From Draconibacterium sp. (GTDB lineage: Bacteria; Bacteroidota; Bacteroidia; Bacteroidales; Prolixibacteraceae): a stretch of 64,000 bases of DNA. A program made the position numbers and the translations under genes. This document shows, piece by piece, positions 11,442 through 20,857 of this stretch. The stretch lies in contig JADIYN010000011.1 in NCBI GenBank assembly GCA_016705335.1, positions 62,001 to 126,000 on the forward strand. Direction: 5' to 3'. The notes beneath the pieces are model-generated. The model worked only from the letters and a program-made list of their open reading frames with translations. It ran no database searches and had not been told where the DNA came from. How positions within the stretch are numbered: position 1 is the stretch's first letter; each line of letters opens with the position of its first letter.

Positions 11442-14185
11442 TTATTTTTTAGTTGCAACTAATTTATAACTGCCTGAATTTAATTCCAACTGATGATAAC
11501 CATCGGAATAGCCAATATATTCAATCCCTTGCGCATTTCTAACCGGAATCTCATTTTCTGTAATTTCAGCAGATTGTTCCCCAGGAAGAAATATTTTGGC
11601 TTTACAATTAAACGGCACATCCACTTCCAGTGTAAATTTCCCTGACTCCAGGTTCCATTTAGAAGAAACAGTTCCTCTTATTGTCTCTGTTTTTCCTTCG
11701 GCTTTTGATAATCCGGCCAAAATATTTGGCCTAATGATAAAAGTTGAAAAAGCCGGATTTGTTTCATCTATTTGAATACCGGCAATGTATTTATAAAACC
11801 ATGCATCAATACTTCCCATCATAACATGGTTTTTCGATTGTTTCAGGGTCCAGAACTCGCATACGGTTGTATATTTTTCCATCATGCTGTTCCAGCCAGG
11901 ATAAGTTTTTTGGTTGATGATATTCCATGCAACGTCGGTTTTGCCAAACATAGCAAGCGCTTCGGGCATGTATTTCGTTCCAAGAACACCAGTCGTTAAA
12001 TGGTTGTCATTTGCAATTACAATATCCTTGACAAGGTTTTCAAGAACTTTATCTTTTGCATCTTCCGGAACTATTCCGAGGTAAAGCGGAAAAGCGTTTG
12101 CCATTTGACTGCCATCAGTATAATTTCCTGTTTCGTAATTGAAATATTTTTGTTGTAAGCCGCGCGAATATCATTAGCCAGTTTTTCGTAAAATAATCGG
12201 TCGCCTTCATTATTCAACACTTTTGCAATTTTTGACAATATTTTGGCATCCCAGTAATAAAAAGCTGTTGGCACCGATTCAGGCTGACCTTCCTTCCATC
12301 CATTTACCAGACTTCCCCAGTCGCCAATCCAGCCCATTGGTAAAATAAAGTCAGTAGAAATACTGTCGAGAAACTGCATGTAACGCTTCATTGTATTATT
12401 ATGCCGGGTCAAAATTCGTTTGTCGCCATAAACCTGGTAATACTGCCAAAGCATTGTAAAATAGGTACTGCTCCATTCCACACCTTCGTCCCAAATGTAG
12501 GGTTGCGGAGAAATAATGGGCAAGTCGCCCGTTTTTTCATTCTGATTGTCCTTGATACCTTCAAACCAGTTTTCGTAAAACTGCGCCATATCGAAATTAA
12601 ACATGGCTTCTTCGGCAGTAACCTGCGCATCGCCAAACCAGCCAAGTCTTTCGTCACGTTGCGGACAATCCATCGGGTAACCAAGCATATTGCTTTTTTG
12701 CGACCAAACCGTGGCACGGTGAATTTTATTAACCAATTCGTTATCACAACTAAAATCGCCAATCTGACAGTTGTCTGTGTGAACCACACGACCTTCTATA
12801 TCCTTTAAATCAAATGAGCCGTTTTCTGATGTAATTTCGGCATATTTAAAACCAAAGTATGTAAACTGTGGTTCGTAAATTTCAATTCCTTCTCCATTTA
12901 AAATATATTCGGCAGTAGCTTTTGCATTTTCGTTGCTTGATACATCTATCGTTCCATCGTCGTGAATATCTTCAGCAAAACGGATTTTGATTTTTGTCCC
13001 TTTTTCGCCTGAAACTTTTATCCGAACCCAGCCCGAAAAATTCTGTTCCATATCGAAAAGACGGCTGTTTCCATATGGTTTCAGTTCTTTGGGTTTTATA
13101 GTCTGAACTACTTTAATAGCCGGCATTGTATGCGATTCAAGCCTGGCAGTCGGTTTTTCAAAAATGCTAACCTGTTTCCAGCCCGAATCATCGAAACCAG
13201 CTTCGCACCAACCTTTTTGTTCCAAACGGGCATCATAGATTTCGCCATCGTAAACACAATTATAAACGATTGGCCCATCTGAAAACTTCCATGATTCATC
13301 GGTTTTTATGATTTCTGAAGTTCCATCGGTGTAAGAAATCATAAACCTGACCGATAGCTTTTTTGTGACCAAACCACTGCATGCGATACTGTGCCCACCA
13401 TTTTTTGTAAGGATTGTACCAGCCATTTCCCAGATGAAAACCCATTGCATTTTCACCTTTTTTGAATAATGAAGTTACATCGTAAGTATCGTAAAGTATG
13501 TATTTGTGATACGGTGTTTTTGCAGGTGACAGCACATTTTCGCCAACCCGCTGACCATTGATATAAAATTCGTAAAAACCAAGTCCGGTTACAAAAGCTC
13601 TTGCCGATTTTATTTTTTCTGAAGTTGAACTTCCTTTCTTAATAAAGTGAATTTCCATTATGAATTACCGTATCGGGTAAATTGTACTGCTCTTTTTTAT
13701 CTGAAATAAAACCTTTTTCCGGCAGAGTTTGTGAACCCGCTTCTCCGCCAATCCACGCAGCCTGCCAGTCATTTTCATTTAAAAGTGCAGTTTCAAAACT
13801 GGCGACAGGACTTGCAAATTCCCGATTATTTCCATCCCAAATTACAACTTTCCAAAAGTATTTTTGGTTTGATTTCAACATATTTTCAGCTAGTTCGTGC
13901 TGAATTGTTTCGGAAGAGTTGATTTTACCTGAATCCCAAAATCGGCTTTTTCACTTGCCAGCAATTTTCTATTGGTTGCGACAAAATCCTGTATGCCGAC
14001 TGGTTTTGGTTTCTTTCCGAAGATTCAACTATCCATGAGAAACGTGGATTATTATTATCAATATTTACAGGATTTACAACATATTCGACCAGCATTTTTG
14101 CTGAATGTTAAATTCGTCCTTTCAGGAATTGAACATCCCCAAAAGCAATCAAAGCGAAAGCATAAAAAATGTTGGTTCGATTCAT
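11442..14185 (-). CDS. GH78 alpha-L-rhamnosidase, multiply frameshifted
   Basis: Second alpha-L-rhamnosidase of the window, about 914 residues once frames are joined. The start at 14185 opens a hydrophobic signal peptide (NIFYAFALIAFG). Beta-domain motifs follow: FWKVVIWDGNN, AAWIGGE, FVTGLGFYEFYINGQRVGENVLSP. The catalytic helical domain holds GYPMDCPQRDERLGWFGDAQ and GWIGDWGS, the acidic segments expected for GH78. The C-terminal beta domain ends near KLVATKK. At least five frame changes are seen (near 14115, 13930, 13650, 13380 and 12090), the highest density in the window. It lacks the chitobiase-C and PA14 tail of the other GH78, so the two probably act on different linkages or at different locations. 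Confidence 0.88.
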
Positions 14186-14199
14186 TTAAAACCAATTAA

Positions 14200-15013
14200 T
14201 TAAATGTTTATTTTTTCAGTTGAAGTATGAGTTTCGTTCCCGGTACTTTTGCGGATGAACTGAATATCAGCAGCCAGTTTCTGCGAAAAAATTGCCATAT
14301 CGGAGCTGTGGATAATGATATTTGCCCCTTCCTTCAACCATTTTACCTGCCTGTCAGGTGATTCTGAAAAATGAATTCCAACCGCAATATTATTAGTCCG
14401 GCATTTTTTTTAATAATCAAGAAACCATTTTCTCAAACTCAGGATGATCGTACATTTCAGGTAATCCCATATTAACCGACAAATCGTGAGGTCCAATAAA
14501 AACTGCATCAACACCGGGCAAGCTTAACAACTTGTCAAGATTTTCAACTGCCGGAATACTTTCAATATTTAAAATGCAAATATTGCCACGGTTGTAATTT
14601 TCGAGATATGATTTCAGTTCAGGTTGAATAGAATCCGGATTTTCGAGCAACTCTTTTAAACGTTTTCCTTTGAGTGGTCTGAATTTGAGCGCACCCACCA
14701 GCTCATTAATCTGTTCGACGGTTTCAATGTAAGGAGCCAAAATTCCTTCAGCGCCGGCATCAATCATCTGGCAGGCTTTAATAGAATCAGGGAATGGAAT
14801 TCGGACAACAGGTGCAATTCCCATGGCATTATATAACTGGCATAAAGTGGCGATTTCCATGCGTTCCAGCGGAATATGCTCTGTATCCAGAAAAACAAAA
14901 TCGAGCCCTGCATTTCGTGCTGCTTTTGCCCAAATTGGAGCAATTGATGTGATGCAGGTTCCATAAACAGTTTGCCCCGATTTCAACTTGTTGAGTAAAG
15001 TTTTTTCCGGCAT
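14200..15013 (-). CDS. HpcH/HpaI-family aldolase, frameshifted
   Basis: Class II, metal-dependent pyruvate aldolase of the HpcH/HpaI family, about 270 residues and cytoplasmic. Visible motifs are FVFLDTEHIPLERME (metal and substrate loop), VRIPFPDS, the glycine-rich IDAGAEGILAPYIETVEQ, and ICILNIESIPAVENL followed by DAVFIGPHDLSVNMG, which carry the conserved metal-ligand Glu and Asp. A frameshift near 14410 precedes the last 70 residues (VGIHFSESPDRQVKWLKEGANIIIHSSDM). It lies 4 bases after the HAD gene and 14 bases before a rhamnosidase. RhmA-type 2-keto-3-deoxy-L-rhamnonate aldolase belongs to this family, so a role in cleaving the keto-deoxy acid made from rhamnose is attractive but not proven. 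Confidence 0.85.
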
Positions 15014-15017
15014 TATT

Positions 15018-15682
15018 CTAATCTTTTATCAAATCCAATATTTTTTTTTCAATTTCAGAAAGTGGCTGCAATGCATATCTGCCTGACTTTGGTCCTGTTC
15101 TCCCGAACTTGCTCCACTATAGGCAATGCATAACATTTTGGCAGCTTTTGCAGCTTTTATCCCATTTTTTGAATCTTCGATAACAAGACAATTTTCAGGG
15201 GAAACATTCATTAATTTTGCGGCATACAAAAAAACATCAGGTTCGGGCTTGCTTTTTCCCGCTTCAACGCTACTAACTGCATATTTAAAATATTTTTTTA
15301 ATCCTGATTTAGTTAACATTATTTCAATGGTTTCGGGATCGGAAGATGACGCAACTGCCATCGGAATTTGATTTTCATTTAGTTTTTCGAGTAAATCGGT
15401 TAATCCCGGCATAGGTTCAATTTCGGGTAATGAACGTAAAAAAGGCAGACTCTCTTTTATTGTTAAAGCCGTCGTTTCAGAAATATCAAGTTTGAGTTTT
15501 TTGTTCCGTATAATTTGTTCCCACATAACATCGGTGGCGGCTCCCATATAACCGGCATGTTCCTCATCCGAAATATCGAGCCCCAGTTTTTTAAACATCA
15601 TCTTTTCATTTTGAATATGAAAAGGCTCGGAATCGACCAAAACCCCGTCCATATCAAAAATGACAGCTTTTATTTTAATCAT
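15018..15682 (-). CDS. HAD-superfamily hydrolase, beta-phosphoglucomutase-like
   Basis: HAD subfamily IA phosphatase or phosphoglucomutase-like enzyme of about 221 residues. The motifs are clear: FDMDGVLVDSEP (nucleophile Asp and acid/base Asp), the cap helix region, VASSSDPETI (motif II Ser), KPEPDVFLYAAKLM (motif III Lys) and CLVIEDSKNGIKAA (motif IV). Near the C-terminus a one-base shift at about 15072 changes the tail; the other frame reads LSEIEKKILDLIKD and stops at 15018, which fits the family better than the alternative end at 15029. It lies 4 bases from the aldolase gene, so both are one operon and probably share a sugar-phosphate pathway. Substrate unknown. Confidence 0.85.
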
Positions 15683-15796
15683 AATCCATGTTGTAAATCC
15701 AAAATCAATATTATATCAAATCAACAACGTTTTATAATCGCTATTTAGCCAACAATAATTGTTCACTAAAACCCTTTGGGATACTACTGTAATGCT

Positions 15797-16179
15797 TTAA
15801 TTCATCAGTCGTTTATAGTTATTGTTGATTTGGGTCTCTGTTTCACCAAGTCGAAACTTTCTTTCCAAAAGTGAAACAATGCACTGATTTTCTTTTTCAA
15901 GCAGGAACTCATAATTGGACGATTGCTTAATTCCTGTAATAAATGTCAAATTCACAAACATTCTATTTCTCGTTAATAGCAAATTTTCAACAAATTTTTT
16001 TATCTGTTTTCAATTCTAATCTTGATTCCATTAAACATTGGTCTTCCTTGTATTTCCCATACACCCACAAAATTGTCAATAGGAGTCTTTTTTAATTTAC
16101 TCGTGTCACAACTTATAATTACAAGTCCAGTGAAAACAGCAATTAATAGTCTTGAAATGATTGGTTTTCCTATTTTCAA
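15797..16179 (-). CDS. small hypothetical lipoprotein, TTG start, frameshifted
   Basis: I do not recognise this protein. Reading from a TTG at 16179 gives KIGKPIISRLL and then a hydrophobic stretch ending in VIISC, a good lipobox. DNFVGVWEIQGRPMFNGIKI follows, which resembles the first strand of small lipocalin-like lipoproteins. A stop is met near 16010, but another frame continues with FVNLTFITGIKQSSNYEF and TETQINNNYKRLMN to 15797. The joined product would be about 127 residues. No ATG is available in frame upstream because of a TAA codon nine codons earlier. The gene lies between the AraC regulator and the HAD/aldolase operon, on the same strand. Confidence is moderate because the reconstruction needs both an alternative start and a frameshift. 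Confidence 0.45.
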
Positions 16180-16227
16180 AGTTCTTTGCTTTTATTCTAT
16201 ACTAAATATAGATTTAAGTGTTTTTTT

Positions 16228-17055
16228 TTAAGGTGTTTTTTTCATGATCACCTTAAAATAATAGTTGAAATTTGCCAGGTTATTATAACCACATTCGTAG
16301 CAAATATGAGTGATGGGTTTGTCGGTTTCGGCAAGTAATTTGGCAGCAATACCAATTCTCACGCTTTTTACATATTCCATAAAAGTCTGGTTGGTTTTCT
16401 TTTTGAAATACCGGCAAAACGAACTTGGTTCCATATAAACCAGTTTTGATGCCTCTTTCAAATTAATTCCTTCCTGTATATTCTGGAAAACATATTCGTA
16501 AATTTTATCAATCTGATCGCGGTCTTTGTCATACGAATTTGGCATTGCTGACGGGAGTGCAAGAAATTCCCTGTCTTCAATTCTTAACAGGTGGTTAAAT
16601 ACTTTCAGCAGTTCAATATATCTTTCAAGACCTTTCAACTCAACCATTTTTCTGAGTGTAGCCGCTACTTTTTCAGTTTTTGGTCCCTTAAACAGAATTC
16701 CGCTGTCGGACAATTTAAGCAATTCAACAACTTCTTCAAGTTCAGGAATATTAAAAAAATCAGAACTGATAATATTTTCGTAAAAATGGGTAACAATACA
16801 CTCAGGTTCATGGTCATGTTCGGTTTCAAGAACTTCCCAGCAATGAGAAATATTTGGCCCTAAAAGTACCAAATCGCCTGGTGTATAGCTCGAAATATGA
16901 TTCCCTATAATCCGTCGTCCTGATCCTGAAGTAATCAGGTTTAATTCAAAGTTTTTATGCGAATGGATTTTTTCGGAGTTCGGATCCATTTTTAACTGGC
17001 GCGTTATAAATGAGTGTTTATTGGGAACAAATATTTTTTCGTAAACAAACTCCAT
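16228..17055 (-). CDS. AraC-family transcriptional regulator
   Basis: AraC-type regulator with an N-terminal cupin. Residues 30-75 carry the cupin pattern (HSHKNFELNLITSGSGRRIIG, then YTPGDLVLLGPNISHCWEV). Residues 185-275 carry the double helix-turn-helix (INLKEASKLVYMEPSSFCRYFKKKTNQTFMEYV, then ITHICYECGYNNLANFNYYFK). The protein ends at MKKTP, short of the usual SPxxYR tail, next to runs of A, so the last 15-20 residues may be lost to a frameshift. It is divergent from the lyase/symporter operon starting at 17219 and is the likely activator of that operon or of the rhamnosidase genes downstream of it, responding to a released sugar. Confidence 0.88.
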   Translation of the reverse strand: MEFVYEKIFVPNKHSFITRQLKMDPNSEKIHSHKNFELNLITSGSGRRIIGNHISSYTPGDLVLLGPNISHCWEVLETEHDHEPECIVTHFYENIISSDFFNIPELEEVVELLKLSDSGILFKGPKTEKVAATLRKMVELKGLERYIELLKVFNHLLRIEDREFLALPSAMPNSYDKDRDQIDKIYEYVFQNIQEGINLKEASKLVYMEPSSFCRYFKKKTNQTFMEYVKSVRIGIAAKLLAETDKPITHICYECGYNNLANFNYYFKVIMKKTP

Positions 17056-17080
17056 AGTGTACTTTTTTAACCGTTAGCAA

Positions 17081-17088
17081 CAAATATA
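17081..17088 (-). promoter_or_regulatory. candidate -7 element for the AraC regulator
   Basis: On the minus strand this reads TATATTTG, an exact match to the Bacteroidota TAnnTTTG -7 element, about 26 bases before the AraC start codon. A TTTG occurs 24 bases upstream of it, outside the usual spacing, so only the -7 half is well supported. Confidence 0.35.
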
Positions 17089-17218
17089 AAAGGAAATTCC
17101 GAATATCGTGGTCAAAATTCAATGTAAAAAAACCAATATACAATAAGCATTTTGACAGGCATTGATTTTCCTTTGTTAAGTTGTTTAAACACACAAAAAC
17201 ATCATAACAAATAAAATT

Positions 17219-18151
17219 ATGAAACTACCATTAACTGGAATTATACCGCCTATTGTAACACCATTGTTGAGCAATACTGAGCTGGATGTAAAAGGGTTAA
17301 AAAAGTTAATCGACCATTTACTAAATGGTGGTGTGCATGGAATATTTCTGTTGGGCACCACTGGCGAAGCAACCAATCTCGAATACAAGCTGCGTAAAGA
17401 ATTTATAAATCTTGCCTGCGAATTTGTGGACAAAAAGTGCCGGTAGTAGTTGGAATTACAGATACCTGTTTGCAGGGTTCGTTGGAAATAGCAAATGCAT
17501 CAAAAGAAGCGGGAGCCGATGCATTGGTAATTTCATCGCCATATTATTTACCTATGTCGCAAAGCGAATTTGTTTATTACCTCGAACAATTGGTGCCGCA
17601 ACTCCCTTTGCCTTTTTTGATGTATAACATGCCCAGTTGTACAAAAATGCACATGTCGCTGGCAACAGTCCGCAGGGCAAAAGAACTTGGGGCAATTGGT
17701 ATAAAAGACAGTTCAGGAAATTTGCCGTATCTTTTATCAATGATCGAAGAATTCAAAGATTCGCCCGAATTTGCAATTATTGCCGGTACTGAAATGTTTC
17801 TTCCAGAAACAGTTATGAATGGTGGACACGGCGCTGTTGCAGGGGAGCCAATATTTTCCCTTCTCTTTTGTGGATTTCTATGAAGCCTCGGTTAATGCCG
17901 ATTTAGAAAAAATTGAATTACTGAAAAGTAAAATGTTGGAGATTGAAGAAAAAATCTACAATGTAGGTTCTTACTCATCCAAATACATTAAAACCATAAA
18001 GAGCGCACTTTCAGCAATGGGAATTTGCAACGATTTTGTCGCCATGCCTTTCCGTAAGTTCGACGAAGTTAAAAGCAATCGTATTAAACAAAATTTAAAA
18101 GAATTGAATATATTGGAGCCAGTTCATTCCTATATAAATAATAAAACATAA
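17219..18151 (+). CDS. DapA/NanA-family (dihydrodipicolinate synthase-like) lyase, frameshifted
   Basis: Class I pyruvate-dependent aldolase of the DHDPS/NanA superfamily, about 310 residues. Seen in order are GIIPPIVTPLL at the N-terminus, GIFLLGTTGEATNL (the GTTGE motif), a YNMPSC segment with the conserved Tyr, GIKDSSGN with the Schiff-base Lys, and GGHGAVAGE near residue 205. Frameshifts occur near 17437 (CR versus VPVVVGIT) and near 17845 (VAGEPIFS versus NIFPSLFVDFYEA); they compensate. The gene is followed 3 bases later by an SSS symporter, and further down by a BNR sialidase-like protein. That trio resembles sialic acid loci, but N-acetylneuraminate lyase cannot be told from a keto-deoxy-sugar acid aldolase by eye. 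Pathway role is therefore inference. Confidence 0.85.
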
Positions 18152-18154
18152 ATT

Positions 18155-19654
18155 ATGAAACTACCGGTAATTGACCTTATTGTTTTTATAATAATAACCT
18201 TTGGAAATGTGATATTTGGCGCCAGTTTTTATTTTAAAAACAAAACTTCAGATCAATTCACTTCCGGCGGTGGCAATTTACCTTCGTGGGTAGTGGGGAT
18301 GTCAATTTTTGCAACTTTTGTTAGCAGCATCAGTTTTTTGGCACTCCCCGGAAAAGCTTATATGACCAATTGGAATGCACTAGTTTTTAGTTTTGCAATT
18401 CCAGTTGCCGCAATTATGGCGGTCAGGTTCTTTGTTCCGCTTTACAGAAATTTAGGCAGTATTTCGGCGTACAATTATCTGGAAGTCAGGTTTGGAACCT
18501 GGGCACGCATTTATGCTTCAGTGTGTTACGTTTTAACCCAGATTATGCGAACAGGAGCTATTCTTTTATTGCTTGCATTGCCGTTAAACGCACTATTTGG
18601 ATGGAATATTAAAACCATAATTATTGTTACCGGCATTGCAGTTACAGCTTATTCAATGCTGGGCGGCATTCAGGCAGTGGTTTGGACCGATGCAATACAG
18701 GGAATTGTTTTGATTGTTGGTGCAATAGTTTGTGCAATAGTTCTAACCTTTTCGATGCCGGAAGGACCTGCTCAAATATTCGAAATTGCTACGGCAAACA
18801 ATAAATTCAGTCTCGGAAGTTTTGGCGCCAGCCTTTCAGAATCAACATTTTGGGTGGTACTTATTTATGGATTGTTTATCAACCTCCAGAATTATGGTAT
18901 CGACCAAAATTTTGTTCAGCGATACATGACCACAAGTTCGGTTAAAAAAGCAAAATCTTCGGCTATGTTTGGCGCGCTTTTGTATTTACCGGTTTCGCTT
19001 TTGTTTTTTTATATAGGCACAGCACTTTTTTCATTTTATACAGCTCAGCCTCAATTGTTACCAGCTGAATTATCTGCTCCGGGCGCGGGTGACAAAGTGT
19101 TTCCATATTTTATTGTAAATGGTTTACCCAAAGGAGTTACCGGACTTTTAATTGCATCTATTTTCGCAGCTGGAATGAGCACTGTTTCAACAAGTATTAA
19201 CAGCACGGCAACCATTATTTTATCCGATTATTATCATCGATATTTCAATAAAAATGCAAACAACAATGATTCGATGAAAGTACTCTACATTTCATCTGCA
19301 ATTTTTGGGGTTTTAGGTATCATCATTTCCATTTCTCTTGTTGGCGTTGAAAGCGTGTTGGATGCCTGGTGGTCACTTGCTTCCATATTCAGCGGCGGAA
19401 TGCTCGGGCTTTTCCTCCTGGCTTTTCTATCGAAAAAAGTCAGAAATATTGATGCAATTGTTGGAGTAATTGTGGGTGCTCTTGTTATTATTTGGATGAG
19501 TTTGTCACCGCTTTATTTTACTGAAGAAAATTTGCTTGCATTCAAAAGTCCGTTTCATAGCAACCTGACTATAGTTTTCGGAACACTGGTTATTTTCCTT
19601 GTTGGATTTATTGGAATGAAACTTTTTGCTGGTAAAAACAATAAAAAGGAATAA
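18155..19654 (+). CDS. sodium:solute symporter (SSS family)
   Basis: Intact 499-residue inner-membrane symporter of the SSS family with about 13 hydrophobic segments. The family signature is visible in the first segments: SGGGNLPSWVVGMSIFATFVSSISF (in two parts around residues 37-61) and YNYLEVRFG near residue 108. The sodium-site region SIFAAGMSTVSTSINSTATI lies near residue 340. The C-terminal segments end before a short basic tail. It starts 3 bases after the lyase gene, so the two are co-translated, and it probably imports the lyase's substrate or precursor. Bacteroidota relatives carry sialic acid, sugars or sugar acids; the substrate here is unknown. No frameshift is seen. Confidence 0.92.
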   Translation: MKLPVIDLIVFIIITFGNVIFGASFYFKNKTSDQFTSGGGNLPSWVVGMSIFATFVSSISFLALPGKAYMTNWNALVFSFAIPVAAIMAVRFFVPLYRNLGSISAYNYLEVRFGTWARIYASVCYVLTQIMRTGAILLLLALPLNALFGWNIKTIIIVTGIAVTAYSMLGGIQAVVWTDAIQGIVLIVGAIVCAIVLTFSMPEGPAQIFEIATANNKFSLGSFGASLSESTFWVVLIYGLFINLQNYGIDQNFVQRYMTTSSVKKAKSSAMFGALLYLPVSLLFFYIGTALFSFYTAQPQLLPAELSAPGAGDKVFPYFIVNGLPKGVTGLLIASIFAAGMSTVSTSINSTATIILSDYYHRYFNKNANNNDSMKVLYISSAIFGVLGIIISISLVGVESVLDAWWSLASIFSGGMLGLFLLAFLSKKVRNIDAIVGVIVGALVIIWMSLSPLYFTEENLLAFKSPFHSNLTIVFGTLVIFLVGFIGMKLFAGKNNKKE

Positions 19655-19754
19655 ATTATAATAACATCGTTGGCAATTTCAACTAAAACTAACGAGGAAA
19701 AATTTCACAATTCAAAACTTCTTAATATTTTTCATTTAAAATTTAAAAATCATT

Positions 19755-20840
19755 ATGAAAACAATTTTTTTACTTTTATTGATATTGATTTCAAACGGAA
19801 TATTTGCTCAGAAGCCATTTTCAAGTGAAGCTGCAATTGTTAAATCGGAGTTTATCTATAAAGCCGATGATGTTAAATTTCCAAGTTGTCATGCTTCAAC
19901 TATTACCGAAACCAAAGATGGATTGATAGCTGCGTGGTTTGGCGGGACAGCCGAAAGAAATCCTGACGTTGGAATTTGGGTTAGCCGGTTTACCAACGGT
20001 ATATGGACAATTCCGGTGGAAGTTGCAAACGGAATTCAACATAAAGATTTGCGTTATCCAACATGGAATCCTGTACTTTTCAATTATGGCGATGAAATAA
20101 TTTTGTTTTACAAGGAAGGTCCAAGTCCAAGCACATGGTGGGGTGAATTTGTTACTTCAACCGATAATGGCTTAACATGGTCACGCCCCGTAAGGTTGCC
20201 TGAAGGAATTGCAGGCCCGATTAAAAATAAACCTGAACTTTTACCAAACGGAGAATTGATTTGTCCAACAAGTTCTGAAGATAACGGCTGGAGGGTTCAT
20301 TTTGAATTTACACCCGACCACGGACTTACCTGGGAACGCACCGAAGCGATTAATGATGGCAAAAAATTTTCAGCTATTCAACCCAGTATTTTAAAACATC
20401 CCGATGGAAAATTGCAGATTTTGTGCCGCAGCAAAGATAAATACATTCTTTCTGCCTTTTCATCAGATAACGGGCATAGTTGGACAGAACTCAAACCCAT
20501 TGATCTTCCAAATCCGAATTCAGGTACTGATGCAGTAACTTTGAAAGATGGCCGCCATGTATTGGTTTATAATCATATAAAACCATCGGAAACCTGGGGC
20601 GACAGAAATATTTTAAATATGGCGGTTTCAAAAGACGGGTTAACCTGGGAAGCCGCGATTTTGCTCGAAAACGATTCTAATCAGGATGGTGAATATTCTT
20701 ATCCAGCTGTAATTCAGTCAAGTGATGGAATGATTCATATTACTTATACCTGGAACCGCAAACTGATAAAACATGTGGTTGTAAATCCTGACAAACTGCT
20801 TACCAAACCCATTTTAAATTCGAAGTGGCCGATGCAATAA
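19755..20840 (+). CDS. secreted sialidase-like BNR-repeat protein
   Basis: Intact 361-residue exported protein with a cleavable signal (IFLLLLILISNGIFAQ). Four Asp boxes, the S-x-D-x-G-x-T-W signature of sialidase-type propellers, are visible: TSTDNGLTWSRP, FTPDHGLTWERT, FSSDNGHSWTEL and VSKDGLTWEA. The motif ATWFGGT-like AAWFGGTAERNPDVGIW sits near residue 55. It therefore belongs to the BNR_2 'exo-alpha-sialidase-like' group. Many members act on glycans other than sialic acid, and the conserved arginine triad cannot be confirmed by eye. It follows the lyase and symporter by 100 bases in the same direction and precedes an FG-GAP protein by 17 bases. Confidence 0.82.
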   Translation: MKTIFLLLLILISNGIFAQKPFSSEAAIVKSEFIYKADDVKFPSCHASTITETKDGLIAAWFGGTAERNPDVGIWVSRFTNGIWTIPVEVANGIQHKDLRYPTWNPVLFNYGDEIILFYKEGPSPSTWWGEFVTSTDNGLTWSRPVRLPEGIAGPIKNKPELLPNGELICPTSSEDNGWRVHFEFTPDHGLTWERTEAINDGKKFSAIQPSILKHPDGKLQILCRSKDKYILSAFSSDNGHSWTELKPIDLPNPNSGTDAVTLKDGRHVLVYNHIKPSETWGDRNILNMAVSKDGLTWEAAILLENDSNQDGEYSYPAVIQSSDGMIHITYTWNRKLIKHVVVNPDKLLTKPILNSKWPMQ

Positions 20841-20857
20841 AAAACTAATTTGAAAAC

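Noticed and set aside
17219..20840. A classical sialic acid (Nan) operon
   Set aside because: Lyase, symporter and BNR protein are suggestive, but no NanE epimerase, ManNAc kinase or sialate esterase is adjacent, and families cannot be told from other keto-deoxy acid enzymes by eye. Left as an alternative only.
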